From Maribellus sp. YY47 (GTDB lineage Bacteria > Bacteroidota > Bacteroidia > Bacteroidales > Prolixibacteraceae): a DNA stretch of 64,000 nucleotides. Every line of letters begins with the position of its first letter. Position 1 is the stretch's first letter. The position numbers and the translations under genes were made by a program. Location of the stretch: positions 1 to 64,000 of the forward strand of contig NZ_JALGYW010000002.1 in NCBI RefSeq assembly GCF_023111095.1, given 5' to 3'. This document shows, in pieces, positions 43,022-52,040 of the stretch. The notes beneath the pieces are model-generated. The model did not search any database, was not told where the DNA came from, and was given only the letters and a program-made list of their open reading frames with translations.

Positions 43022-44017
43022 ATGAAGTTGAAAATTCCCTTTCAGAAAAGTATAAACCTGATTTTCATTTACAGTTTTCTGTTCATTATCCTTTTGGGTT
43101 TTGACAACGTTAACGCACAGGAAGAAACCACCAATGCCGAAAAGCTGGGATTTCCGAAAGGACAGAAAATATTGTTGCTGCATTGCGACGATGCAGGGAT
43201 GTGCGAAGAAGCAAATATTGCCGTACAATCGTATGTTCTGAAAGGCGACATTAATTCAGCTGCAGTAATGATGCCCTGCCCCAATGCCGAAGAAATGGTG
43301 GAATGGGCAATCAAACACCCGAAGGTCGACATTGGTGTTCACCTGACTTTAACGTCGGAATGGAAAACCTATCGGTGGGGACCGCTTACCGACCCGGCAA
43401 AAGTTCCCGGACTGGTGGATCCGCACGGGAAATTATGGCCCGAAGTGCCGGATGTAGTGATGCATGCTTCAGCAAAAGAAGTAGAAACTGAAATCCGCTC
43501 GCAAATTGATAAAATGATTCAACTGGGCCATCGTCCGTCGCACATCGACACGCACATGGGAACCTTGTATGGTTCAGCCGAATATGTACGCGTTTTTATG
43601 AAAGTTGCCGAAGAATATGGCATCCCGGCCAACGCGATAGATTTGTCGAATCCGGAGGTGGCGGAATATTACAAAAAGGTGGGCTACCCCATTACAGAAG
43701 ACGTGATCGATATTCTCAACGACTACAGTTTGCCCAAACTCGACAATTTTTCGAGCGTACCCAACGGAAAAACGTACAAAGAGAAACGTGCCAATTTTTT
43801 CAAGCTGGCACAATCGCTTAAACCCGGACTTACCGAGATTATCTTCCATCCTTCGATCGTAACAGAAAACATGAAAACCATTACCAATTCGTGGGAACAA
43901 CGGGGTTGGGAAGCCGAAATGTTCTCCGATCCGGTGGTGAAACAATTTTTTGCCGATAACAACATCGAACTCACCAACTGGACGGAAATCATGAAAAGGT
44001 TTAAGCAGAAAAAATAA
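43022..44017 (+). CDS. ChbG/YdjC-type deacetylase, secreted
   Basis: A 331-residue protein of the YdjC/ChbG/HpnK deacetylase family, carrying a probable signal peptide (INLIFIYSFLFIILLGFDNVNAQ). The barrel motifs are HCDDAGMCEEANIAV with the metal-site Asp pair, DIGVHLTLT with the His of the metal site, and HRPSHIDTHMGTLYG with further metal ligands. The family removes N-acetyl groups from chito-oligosaccharides or related amino sugars. Here it is predicted to act outside the cytoplasm, which is uncommon since the E. coli enzyme is cytoplasmic. It sits 20 bases after the VCBS gene and 13 before the phosphodiesterase gene, so they act on one message. Confidence 0.88.
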   Translation: MKLKIPFQKSINLIFIYSFLFIILLGFDNVNAQEETTNAEKLGFPKGQKILLLHCDDAGMCEEANIAVQSYVLKGDINSAAVMMPCPNAEEMVEWAIKHPKVDIGVHLTLTSEWKTYRWGPLTDPAKVPGLVDPHGKLWPEVPDVVMHASAKEVETEIRSQIDKMIQLGHRPSHIDTHMGTLYGSAEYVRVFMKVAEEYGIPANAIDLSNPEVAEYYKKVGYPITEDVIDILNDYSLPKLDNFSSVPNGKTYKEKRANFFKLAQSLKPGLTEIIFHPSIVTENMKTITNSWEQRGWEAEMFSDPVVKQFFADNNIELTNWTEIMKRFKQKK

Positions 44018-44030
44018 GTAACACAGACAC

Positions 44031-44894
44031 ATGAATAAAAATAAGTTTTTTCAATCCTTTACGATTCTCTTCGCCCTTCTTCTTCTGGTTTCGTGCGGGA
44101 AAGAGCAGGCCATCGACCGGATTCTGGAGAAATTTCACGATGCTCATTCCAATTACGTGATGGTAGCTGCGCACCGCGCCGGGCACAACGGTCATGTCGA
44201 AAACTCTATTCCTGCCATCAAACATGCCATTGAAGTTGGTGTCGACATTATTGAACTGGATGTAAAAGTTACCACCGACAGTGTGGTTGTTTTGAACCAC
44301 GACCGAACCATCGATCGTACCACCACGGGTACAGGCGACCCGGAAAGCTATTCGTGGAAAGAACTGCAAAAGTTCAGGCTGAAAACGCCCGATGGCACGG
44401 TAACCGATCTTCAGCTGGCTACGTTTGAAGAGGCTTTAAATCTGGCCAAAGGAAAGGTAATGATCGATATCGACCTGAAAACATCAAATCTGAAACCTGT
44501 TTTTGATGCGCTGAAAAAGACCGAAACGCTGAACCAGGTGATCTTTTTCGACAGCGATTTTGAAATACTGAAAGAAGTGCAACATTATTATCCGGAAGCG
44601 AATGTTATGCCGCGTGCCTTTTCGTACGGGCTTGCAGACACCGCACTGATGATCTTTGATGCTCCGGTGGTTCATATCGACGATTCGTTCTACACCAGCG
44701 AATTAACGCAGCTGATCAAAGGGAAAAATGCACGAATCTGGATCAATGCACTCGGCGATCAGGACCGTCTGATCAATGCAGGAGAAAGCGATCAGGCGCT
44801 TGCAAATCTGTTGGATAAAGGCGCCAATATTATCCAAACCGATGAACCTGAGAAACTGATTCCGCTGCTGGAATCAAAAGGAAGAAGAAAGTAA
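44031..44894 (+). CDS. Glycerophosphodiester phosphodiesterase lipoprotein
   Basis: A 287-residue GDPD-family enzyme, which hydrolyses glycerophosphodiesters to glycerol 3-phosphate and an alcohol. The signal peptide ends in a lipobox VSC (Cys22), so it is envelope-anchored. The TIM-barrel catalytic residues are in AAHRAGHNG (His-Arg) with VENSIPA, and IIELDVKVTTDSVVVLNHD (Glu-Asp and His), followed by RTTTG. The order and spacing match GDPDs. It ends the rightward operon and is followed by a strong terminator. Its presence with a deacetylase and BNR enzyme suggests a phosphodiester in the substrate. Confidence 0.9.
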   Translation: MNKNKFFQSFTILFALLLLVSCGKEQAIDRILEKFHDAHSNYVMVAAHRAGHNGHVENSIPAIKHAIEVGVDIIELDVKVTTDSVVVLNHDRTIDRTTTGTGDPESYSWKELQKFRLKTPDGTVTDLQLATFEEALNLAKGKVMIDIDLKTSNLKPVFDALKKTETLNQVIFFDSDFEILKEVQHYYPEANVMPRAFSYGLADTALMIFDAPVVHIDDSFYTSELTQLIKGKNARIWINALGDQDRLINAGESDQALANLLDKGANIIQTDEPEKLIPLLESKGRRK

Positions 44895-44925
44895 AAGCTT
44901 CAGAAATCTTGATATTGAATTCTTT

Positions 44926-44962
44926 AAAGCCAATCGGGGAAATACCCGGTTGGCTTTCATTT
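44926..44962. terminator. Bidirectional terminator at the operon end
   Basis: AAAGCCAATCGGG (44926-44938) pairs with CCCGGTTGGCTTT (44945-44957) with one G-U. A CATTTT tail follows on the right. It ends the rightward operon and also lies at the stop of the leftward DUF3088 gene. Confidence 0.8.
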
Positions 44963-45315
44963 TAATGCGGCACCCCGATTTTATATTTCTCTGTCAGGTA
45001 GCGGGCAATCAACTCGTCTGAATTCACAAAGTAATGGTCGCCGAATGAGCTAAAATAGCTAAGATCATCGCCGGGGTCCACGTCTGCTTTTGAAATGACC
45101 AGATTCGGGCATCCCTGATTTCCTTCACCCACCAACTCAATCAGTCCTTTTCGAGGCCGCTGAAAATCGATAAAAATCACTTCCAATTTGTCCTTAAGCT
45201 GCGGATAATAGTTGAGCACCCCCAGAATCTGTGCCGAATGCGGACAGTAATACAAGGTATTTTCGCTAAGCTTTTTATCCGTGAAATCGGGTTTAAGTAA
45301 AAATAACTTTGCCAT
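44962..45315 (-). CDS. DUF3088 family protein (thioredoxin-like)
   Basis: A 117-residue soluble protein matching the DUF3088 pattern: MAKLFLLKPDF at the start, then TLYYCPHSAQILGVLNYYPQL, then IDFQRPRKGLIELVGEGNQGCPNLVI, then a helical tail ending in ARYLTEKYKIGVPH. The fold is glutaredoxin-like, with a single cysteine at the site where a pair would be (YYCPHS). No function has been assigned to the family as far as I know. It lies between the two converging blocks of the catabolic region and appears to be a single-gene unit. Confidence 0.8.
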   Translation of the reverse strand: MAKLFLLKPDFTDKKLSENTLYYCPHSAQILGVLNYYPQLKDKLEVIFIDFQRPRKGLIELVGEGNQGCPNLVISKADVDPGDDLSYFSSFGDHYFVNSDELIARYLTEKYKIGVPH

Positions 45316-45422
45316 TGTAAGTTCTTTATTTCAGTTAGTATTTACCTTAACAAACCAGCGAATGGAATCGTTCGGAGTAATCCACAAAATCTATCATTCA
45401 CGTTTATTTTGATCTTCACTAA

Positions 45423-45460
45423 AATAAAAAACAGCCTTCTGTAGAAACAGAAGACCGTTT
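45423..45460 (-). terminator. Terminator after the BNR-repeat gene
   Basis: AAACAGCCTTCTGT pairs with ACAGAAGACCGTTT (two imperfect pairs) around loop AGAA. On the minus strand it is followed by a T run. It ends the leftward block whose last gene stops at 45534. Confidence 0.65.
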
Positions 45461-45533
45461 GTGCTTGGAGTGAAATCATTAAAACCTCATTTTTTATCTA
45501 ATGGCCTTAACGGCATATCATCGCAGATCGGCA

Positions 45534-46724
45534 TCACTTAATTTTATTGGCATCCACCACCAGGTGTTTAATCGACTTTTCGTTTTCACCTGTCCGCGAC
45601 GAATAGGTGATGTGCAACAGACCGTCGGGCGTTTGAATCAGGCAGGGATAAGAATAGCTTGCACCGCTTTCCTTTGTGTCACTTTCGAGGTATTCTTTCG
45701 TTTTCCAGGTTTCGCCCTCATCGTCAGAAAGCATTAACACCAAGCGGTAGCGACCGTCGTTGATATCGTTCCCCACAAAAGCCCAACGTCCGTCAGCGAG
45801 GGAAAGCAGTTCAACACTGGCTTCGTTCGGAATATCGGTTTTTATGGTGTAATCCCAGCTTTCGCCATTGTCGTGCGAAATGCTTTTGTGCACCCGTGCA
45901 GGCGCATCGCCACTGTCGCGCATATAAGCCACCATGTCGCCGTTTTTGCGTTGTGCCAGCGCCGGTTGAATGGGACCCCGCCCCACAATGGGTTTCGAAG
46001 GGCGCCAGCTTTCGCCGTCGTCATCAGAAAGCGCACAAAGCGAAAGGTTGTACCCATCCGAATAAAGAGGCAGAACAATCCGTCCGTTTTCAAGAATAAG
46101 TGGCTTGATGCGGGTCATCCAGCCAATGCTGCGGTTAACTGTATTTTTTGCCGCTTCCATGATCAGGTTGTCGTACTTTGGTGCATACCCCGCCCAGCCG
46201 TTGTGAAGCGGCGGCATTTCCTTAAATTTCTGATTGACCTCCTCCACAAATTCTTCACCGGGTTTAAGCAGAATATTGTCCTGCCACTGCCACCGGGGCG
46301 CTCCCGGTTGATTGTAATCAGTGGTGGTTCGGGTGCGCAAAATCGAACCTTCCCATTGGTTTCCCTGCACGGCGATCCACACCAGGAAAAGTTTGTTTTT
46401 GCTATTCAGAAAAAGTACGGGATTACAGTCGGGCAAACCGGGAGTATCCGCCATCACGAAAGGAGCGCTCCATTGTTTTTTCCCTTTTTCGAGCCGGGCT
46501 CCCATAATCCGAACATCATCGGATTTACGTTCCCCACTTCCATGAAACCAGCAGGCCAGTATATCGCCGTTGGGCAAAGCCACCAGGCTGCTTCCATGGG
46601 TATGTTCGTGCTGTGGAGTAAATATCAACTCTTCTTTTACGATGGATTTATGACTGTTTTTCGGTTGCGCCGTCGCTACTCCGCCAACCAGCAGTAGAAA
46701 TGCAATAATAAGTTTAATCTTCAT
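45534..46724 (-). CDS. Secreted BNR-repeat (sialidase-fold) enzyme, second copy
   Basis: A 396-residue secreted protein with a signal peptide (MKIKLIIAFLLLVGGVATAQ). It has three Asp boxes SDDDGESW, SHDNGESW and SDDEGETW, and other features of the six-bladed sialidase-type propeller (FHGSGERKSDDVRIMGAR near the N-terminus, GRIVLPLYSDGYNLSLC in the middle). It is related to the protein at 39776-40861 but not a recent duplicate. The reaction is unknown; a sialidase, lyase or other propeller enzyme is possible. It starts 3 bases after the metallophosphoesterase stop and is last in its operon. Confidence 0.8.
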   Translation of the reverse strand: MKIKLIIAFLLLVGGVATAQPKNSHKSIVKEELIFTPQHEHTHGSSLVALPNGDILACWFHGSGERKSDDVRIMGARLEKGKKQWSAPFVMADTPGLPDCNPVLFLNSKNKLFLVWIAVQGNQWEGSILRTRTTTDYNQPGAPRWQWQDNILLKPGEEFVEEVNQKFKEMPPLHNGWAGYAPKYDNLIMEAAKNTVNRSIGWMTRIKPLILENGRIVLPLYSDGYNLSLCALSDDDGESWRPSKPIVGRGPIQPALAQRKNGDMVAYMRDSGDAPARVHKSISHDNGESWDYTIKTDIPNEASVELLSLADGRWAFVGNDINDGRYRLVLMLSDDEGETWKTKEYLESDTKESGASYSYPCLIQTPDGLLHITYSSRTGENEKSIKHLVVDANKIK

Positions 46725-46727
46725 GGT

Positions 46728-47720
46728 TTATTGATTTTTAGCGTTATTGAAAGATGAAGGCCACGAACATTCGAGTTCTTTTTTACCATTCATGTCCCTT
46801 ATCCAGGTATCAAAACTGCGTTGTCCGTCTTTCATCACAATTACACGGCCACCTGCCAAAGGATCTTCCTCCCCTTTCATTTTCTTGGAAATACGCCCGT
46901 AAGCAAGTGCAATTCCATAATGTACGCCAATGTAGTCGTTAATATGGTCGTGTCCGACAAAAGTTCCCATTACATCGCCGCTTTCGAGCATGGCGGCAAA
47001 CATTCCGGTGTTGATTTCGGGACTGCATTCGTCTTCATTTTTAACTCCTACCGGCGGATTCTCTTTATTCTGCCAGGCAGCAACGTATTCAGGCAAAGGG
47101 ATATGAAAAAATGCAAGTGCAGGATAAGGCTTCCCTTCATTTTCACGGGTGAATTCCCTGCTTTTATCGCGATACCATTCAACTTGCCGGTGAGTAAACC
47201 ACCCCCAGCCGCCAACCAGCGGTTGAAGTGTGCTGTAGGCATTGGAATCCATAAAATACAGCAGCGCCCCGGTTTTATTGTTTCCAAGGGTCAGTACAAA
47301 GTTGGAGTTTCCGTCGGTCTCGCCTTTATCGTTGTTCAAACAAAGCTTTCGCTGCTGAATAAACGCTGCCAGGTCATCCCGTTTCATTCCGTTCTCTGCA
47401 TCGTGATTACCCAATACAACCGTCCAGGAAACGCCTGCTTCAACAAAGATCTTTTCAAAAATCAGATACCCTTCCCGGGGATCATTGGAGGTAATAATAT
47501 CACCGGTTAGAACCACCAGATCAGGCTTTTCAATTTCAACAATCTTCTTTACGCGGTCAAAAACATCGCGGTTGAATTCCTTTTCGAGATTGATGTGCGT
47601 ATCGGTAAACTGAAGGATCTTGAATTCGCCTGATGCATTAAATTTCAGGTCTGGATTCGTTTGAGCGATACCTGCAATAGTTAACTGCAGAAGAAACAAC
47701 AAACTATAAAAACGGGTCAT
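46728..47720 (-). CDS. Secreted metallophosphoesterase
   Basis: A 330-residue calcineurin-like phosphoesterase with a signal peptide (MTRFYSLLFLLQLTIAGIAQ). The two-metal motifs are complete: FTDTHIN, LTGDII, LGNHDAENG, FHIPLPE and FVGHDHIND. The fold and length resemble Bacteroidota secreted phosphatases in the purple-acid/Siw14-like group. It would remove phosphate or cleave a phosphodiester outside the cytoplasm. It is 6 bases after the 594-residue phosphatase gene and 3 bases before the BNR-repeat gene, so the three are co-translated. The specific substrate is unknown. Confidence 0.88.
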   Translation of the reverse strand: MTRFYSLLFLLQLTIAGIAQTNPDLKFNASGEFKILQFTDTHINLEKEFNRDVFDRVKKIVEIEKPDLVVLTGDIITSNDPREGYLIFEKIFVEAGVSWTVVLGNHDAENGMKRDDLAAFIQQRKLCLNNDKGETDGNSNFVLTLGNNKTGALLYFMDSNAYSTLQPLVGGWGWFTHRQVEWYRDKSREFTRENEGKPYPALAFFHIPLPEYVAAWQNKENPPVGVKNEDECSPEINTGMFAAMLESGDVMGTFVGHDHINDYIGVHYGIALAYGRISKKMKGEEDPLAGGRVIVMKDGQRSFDTWIRDMNGKKELECSWPSSFNNAKNQ

Positions 47721-47726
47721 GATGGT

Positions 47727-49511
47727 TTATTTTTTAAGGATTAGCGAATCTATTATTTTTCCTTCTGAATTCACTGCCGAATACGAGAGTTCGTGCGGTC
47801 CGAACTTCAGGTACTGGTAGTACTGTCCTTCACCTTTCCGAACGGCGGCATAAGGTTCATCCGTCATTTCGCGGGTTCGCGACGGAATTCCGATGGAAAT
47901 AACATAAGCCGTTCCGTTGTTGTAAGAATCAACCACCCGTCCGCCGTTCATGGGATTGGAACGCATGTAATAGTGAATGTGCCCGCCAAAAACCATGTCA
48001 ACATGGTATTTATCAAACAGCGGCACCCAGAGTTTCTGGATGTTTAAATAGGGCTCTTCCCAATTGTAAGGCGGAAAATGAAACATGGCTAGTTTCCAGG
48101 TGGAGGTTGTATTCTTTAGCTGTTGCTCTATCCATTCGGTTTGCAACTCGTCTTTTGAGGTGGCATCAATCATTAGAAAAAGGGCATTTTTATAATTGAA
48201 AGCGTAAGTATGTTCGGGAATTACTCCGTCGGGACCGTTTTTGGGATAGCTGAACATCTGCTCGAACATCGATGCACCCAAACCGGCGCGGTTATCGTGA
48301 TTTCCCAAAACATTCATAAACGGGCGTTGTGAGATCATATCCGACGAGTACTGAAACACATCATCCCACTGGTCGCGGTGCAAACCGTCGCTTACAAGGT
48401 CGCCGGCCACCGACACAAAAGAAACTTCGGGATGCTGCTGAAAAGCCACATTGGCAAGTTTTCCCCATTCGGGTGAATAATGAATGTCGCCAAACCAAAT
48501 CCACGAGAATTCATCGTTTGCTGTCTCCGTAGAAAAAGTTTGTTTATCGGTCCATTCTTCCTGAGGAACGATTCGGTATTCGTAAACAGTGCCCGGTTTC
48601 AGCCCGGTTAAATGCGCAGTAAAACGGTGAATCAAACGGTCGTTCATAAGTAAAAGATCGTCCATCACATATTTTTCAGCATTCACCTCGCGGATTTGGC
48701 CTGTGCCTTTTTCGCGATACTGAACACTGCCATTTTTGACACCGGTGTTGGTGCGCCATTGAATATCGATGGTCGTTGCCGGATCATCGCTCCAGGTTAG
48801 CATCACCTGATCGGGTTCTCCGGAAGAAGGAAATTTAGTGGTCCGAAAAGCATTTACCAGGTGCGATTCGGTTCCGCGACCACGAACGGTCGTCAGCAGT
48901 TTTTGGCCTTTTAATGCCGCCGGTACGTTTTCGAGTACCAGTTCATCCCAATCGTGATACGTAAAAGAGCCGTTATCCAAAACTCCAACGTATTGATTGG
49001 CTGGGAAAAAGTGGCTAAGTTCCAGCTTATCCGACTTATTTTGAGGAGCCACCGATACAAAGTAATGCAGCGAATAATTTTCAAAACCGTTTATTCCCAA
49101 TCCTACTGTTCCGGCATCAAACGACTTTTGCCACACTTCGTAAGTCGTCATTTCATTGTTCAGCGTCATGTCCGTTTTTACAAATTCGTCGCTTATCAGC
49201 CAAAACGGGACGATCTCCTGTTTGGTGCTTCTCATTACCGACACCACAACCGGAACATCCACATCAAACATCCAATGGCGGGTTGCCAGCACTACCAGTT
49301 CATCATCAGCAAATAATTTAAAAGCCTCGCCATAAGTAATCGCTGCAAGCTCTTCCCGGCTTTTGGTTTGATAAAGATGGGTGATCTTTTCATCCATCAA
49401 GTCTTTGACCATTCGCCTGTCAACCATTTTTTGCTGACAACCCAACAAGGCCACAACCATCATTACGACGGACAGAACCTGTTTGGTGGATTGATTTAAT
49501 GATCGACTCAT
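47727..49511 (-). CDS. Purple-acid-phosphatase-like lipoprotein with Fn3-type domain
   Basis: A 594-residue lipoprotein read from ATG 49511, which begins a lipoprotein signal (MSRSLNQSTKQVLSVVMMVV) ending at LLGC with Cys25. The frame reaches 49577, but the extra residues are hydrophilic and do not help secretion. Its middle has a fibronectin-III/purple-acid-phosphatase N-domain (PDQVMLTWSDDPATTIDIQWRTNTG, KPGTVYEYRIVPQE). The C-terminal calcineurin-like domain carries WFGDIHYSPEWG, VAGDLVSDG, LGNHDNRAG, FHFPPYN and FGGHIHYYMR. The first about 180 residues are of unknown type. It heads a three-gene unit after a terminator. The substrate is not known. Confidence 0.87.
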   Translation of the reverse strand: MSRSLNQSTKQVLSVVMMVVALLGCQQKMVDRRMVKDLMDEKITHLYQTKSREELAAITYGEAFKLFADDELVVLATRHWMFDVDVPVVVSVMRSTKQEIVPFWLISDEFVKTDMTLNNEMTTYEVWQKSFDAGTVGLGINGFENYSLHYFVSVAPQNKSDKLELSHFFPANQYVGVLDNGSFTYHDWDELVLENVPAALKGQKLLTTVRGRGTESHLVNAFRTTKFPSSGEPDQVMLTWSDDPATTIDIQWRTNTGVKNGSVQYREKGTGQIREVNAEKYVMDDLLLMNDRLIHRFTAHLTGLKPGTVYEYRIVPQEEWTDKQTFSTETANDEFSWIWFGDIHYSPEWGKLANVAFQQHPEVSFVSVAGDLVSDGLHRDQWDDVFQYSSDMISQRPFMNVLGNHDNRAGLGASMFEQMFSYPKNGPDGVIPEHTYAFNYKNALFLMIDATSKDELQTEWIEQQLKNTTSTWKLAMFHFPPYNWEEPYLNIQKLWVPLFDKYHVDMVFGGHIHYYMRSNPMNGGRVVDSYNNGTAYVISIGIPSRTREMTDEPYAAVRKGEGQYYQYLKFGPHELSYSAVNSEGKIIDSLILKK

Positions 49512-49711
49512 TTCTGATTTCTTGTGCTTCTTGTTTTGTATCATGGACATATTGTTTTCGTCAGTGTGCAATGTCATACTTGCAAAGAAAAGAAGTAGAA
49601 ATACACAAGGCTTCTGATATTTTACTCAAAATCTATTGTTTCTTGACATTCGGACAGTTTTCGGTTAATATTCTTTATAGATTTCGATTAAAAGTTACTT
49701 TTCTCCCCATA

Positions 49712-49755
49712 AAAAAAGGCGCTTGGATTCTACACCTCCAATGCGCCTTTTACTA
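49712..49755 (-). terminator. Terminator after the propeller-type enzyme gene
   Basis: AAAAAGGCGC-TTGGA pairs with TCCAATGCGCCTTTTT, with one bulged base, around TTCTACACC. On the minus strand a T run follows. It separates the two halves of the leftward block. Confidence 0.75.
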
Positions 49756-49777
49756 TATTTTACTGAGTATAAACAAA

Positions 49778-51997
49778 TTATTTTGCTGCAGGCTCACTGA
49801 TCACACCCAGATAGCGGCCGATCCAATAGGGCAATAACCAGATGTCGCCAGCACTGTTTTCCGATCTGCCGTCGCTGCCGCCATCCAAATCAAAACGGTT
49901 CGCGTTGTGACGCGAAATTCTTAATTCGTCGGGAGGGAGCACTTCCGCTATAGTTTGTTCCCTGAAATTTTCAGGAATGAGCTGAATATCCTTGCGATGG
50001 CTGTTATTTACGGTCCAGTTGATCAGATCGAGCGGATATTCGCGCAAATACCAGGCTGCATTATCGAAATCGTAATCCTCTTTGCCAACCAAAGCAGTCA
50101 TAATGTTCCACAAAGCATCTTTTTCGGGTCGCTCCGCTTCCCAGTGATCCACAATGGCTTCCTTGTATTTGGCCTTCAACTCTTTGGTAAAAGCGTAGCG
50201 GTACAAGCCCCAGTAACCACAATAGTACATTTCATCGTCGGAGTGGTTCCATGCCTCTGAAAGCATCTTGCTCCAGTCGTCAGCATCTTCGGGAGCCTTT
50301 CCGATTTGGTTCATGGGTCGCATCAGGTTTTCGAGGTAACCGTGCTTGTCCATCAGTTCGTAAGCTGCCGTTTTGTATTTTTCTTTTCCGGTAAAATGAT
50401 AAGCCGTCTGCAACATTCCAATGTAGTTGGAAGAATTAATCTTGCGGTCGCCCACTCCTTTCGGACGGGCATTTACATACTCCGGATTCCATTTCCCCCA
50501 AAGCGTAGGCTCGCCGTTCCAGTCCACCAGGTAATGATCGTTTTTTAAGGCATGCGACATCAGGGTATCGATCAGCATAATTGCCTGATCCTTTAATTTA
50601 GGTACATCCACCAACTCGGCGATGGCGCCAAACGCAAAAATATGCCCGATCGCCTCATCGCTGCTGGTGGTCGATTTCCAGTCCCATTCGGGATCTTCTG
50701 CCCGTCGCCAGGGCTTGTCGTGGTATTTGTAGCCACGGCGTTCAAAAGAGCGCGACGGAAAACCGGGAACCGGGTTGATGGCATACAAGCGCTCCATGGC
50801 ATCCATCGATTCGCGAATATTTTGCAGCGCCTCACCCGATTTAGTTACGGCATAACGAAACACCTCGCCCGCCAGGTACATTGTGGTCCACAAACCGTCG
50901 TTATCAGATGTTTCCATACTTCCGGTGGTCACATCGCCATCGGTCATTCCTGAAATCGTAGCGTTAAAACCAAAGCGAATATGACGGGCACGCACCTGTT
51001 TTTCGTAGAACATGGCTTTATCATAAAGCGTCATTTCTTCCCGGCAAATTTGCCCAAGGCCTTTATCCGTAAGAATTAACACCGAATTCTCCGGTCCCTT
51101 TGCAATGTCAATTACCTTATCAGAAGGTAGCCAGCGTTTTGAAGCATAATAATCGTATTTTTCCTGACTATTCAATTTGAAAGCGCCCCAGGTTGATCCG
51201 AACCAAAGATCGCCACCGATGTTTTTCACACTGGTGATCTCGGTCCAGGGAAGGTCTTTTTTCGTCTCGCCAACTTGACGGTTTTTGGTATCAACCGTAA
51301 AATAACCGTCGGATGTCCCCACCACCAATTGGTTCTTCCACACATCGATGGCTGTCAAAGACGGTTGTTTAATAACCGTTTCGAGTTTTTTACTTACCGG
51401 CTGAAATACCTGTATCGAATTTTCACCCCGAATCCAAAACTGATCGTTGGCAGTGTCGTAAGCTATTTCTTTTACCGGATCGGCAGATTCACCTTCCCAA
51501 AGACTTCCTTCCTTGTTGAGCAGCTGCAACTTTTTCCCGTCTGAAATGAGAAAAACAAAATCTTTCCCGGCTGCAAGAACACGCGCTTCCGGAATGTTGT
51601 GACGCGTATAAAGCGTTCCTGCCCAGGCGTTGCTTAATATCGCTTTGTCATCCACATAAACAAACTGATCGCGGTAATTCACCACCGCGCGGATTCCTTT
51701 GTCGGAAGTGGCTTTAAAGTGAACATCTTTCACCAATGTTCCGGGAAAAAGCATCTCTCCAGCCCTAGGACGCAGCAGTCCGTGCAGCGAAATTACCTGG
51801 ATGTATCCGTTCCGGTCGGATGCCACCTGTGTTAATTCATTCCTTTCGTTATCGTAATTGAATTTTATACTGTATTCCTGTACAAAAGGCTTGTCCTGAA
51901 TCGGGGCATATCCTTTTTTCTGCCCCGTTACCGCCATCGCGCTGCAAAGTGCGATGAACATCAAAAACAATCCTGAGTTCCACTTTATTTTAGTCAT
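49778..51997 (-). CDS. Secreted propeller plus alpha/alpha-barrel enzyme-like protein
   Basis: A 739-residue protein read from ATG 51997, which begins a signal peptide (MTKIKWNSGLFLMFIALCSAMAVTGQ). A start at 52057 would overlap the upstream gene by 17 bases. Residues about 30-330 hold a ligand-binding beta-propeller of the type in Bacteroidota hybrid sensors (GYIQVISLHGLLRPRAGEMLFPG, ITSVKNIGGDLWFGSTWGAFKLNS, KVIDIAKGPENSVLILTDKGLGQI). The remainder, with DGLWTTMYLAGEVFRYAVT, is helical and aromatic-rich like a six-hairpin enzyme. No catalytic motif is recognised. It ends its transcription unit before a terminator. The fused layout is unusual. Confidence 0.72.
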   Translation of the reverse strand: MTKIKWNSGLFLMFIALCSAMAVTGQKKGYAPIQDKPFVQEYSIKFNYDNERNELTQVASDRNGYIQVISLHGLLRPRAGEMLFPGTLVKDVHFKATSDKGIRAVVNYRDQFVYVDDKAILSNAWAGTLYTRHNIPEARVLAAGKDFVFLISDGKKLQLLNKEGSLWEGESADPVKEIAYDTANDQFWIRGENSIQVFQPVSKKLETVIKQPSLTAIDVWKNQLVVGTSDGYFTVDTKNRQVGETKKDLPWTEITSVKNIGGDLWFGSTWGAFKLNSQEKYDYYASKRWLPSDKVIDIAKGPENSVLILTDKGLGQICREEMTLYDKAMFYEKQVRARHIRFGFNATISGMTDGDVTTGSMETSDNDGLWTTMYLAGEVFRYAVTKSGEALQNIRESMDAMERLYAINPVPGFPSRSFERRGYKYHDKPWRRAEDPEWDWKSTTSSDEAIGHIFAFGAIAELVDVPKLKDQAIMLIDTLMSHALKNDHYLVDWNGEPTLWGKWNPEYVNARPKGVGDRKINSSNYIGMLQTAYHFTGKEKYKTAAYELMDKHGYLENLMRPMNQIGKAPEDADDWSKMLSEAWNHSDDEMYYCGYWGLYRYAFTKELKAKYKEAIVDHWEAERPEKDALWNIMTALVGKEDYDFDNAAWYLREYPLDLINWTVNNSHRKDIQLIPENFREQTIAEVLPPDELRISRHNANRFDLDGGSDGRSENSAGDIWLLPYWIGRYLGVISEPAAK

Positions 51998-52040
51998 TTT
52001 AGTTGCTTTAAAGTTTATAAATACACTCTCTTTTTTCTCT

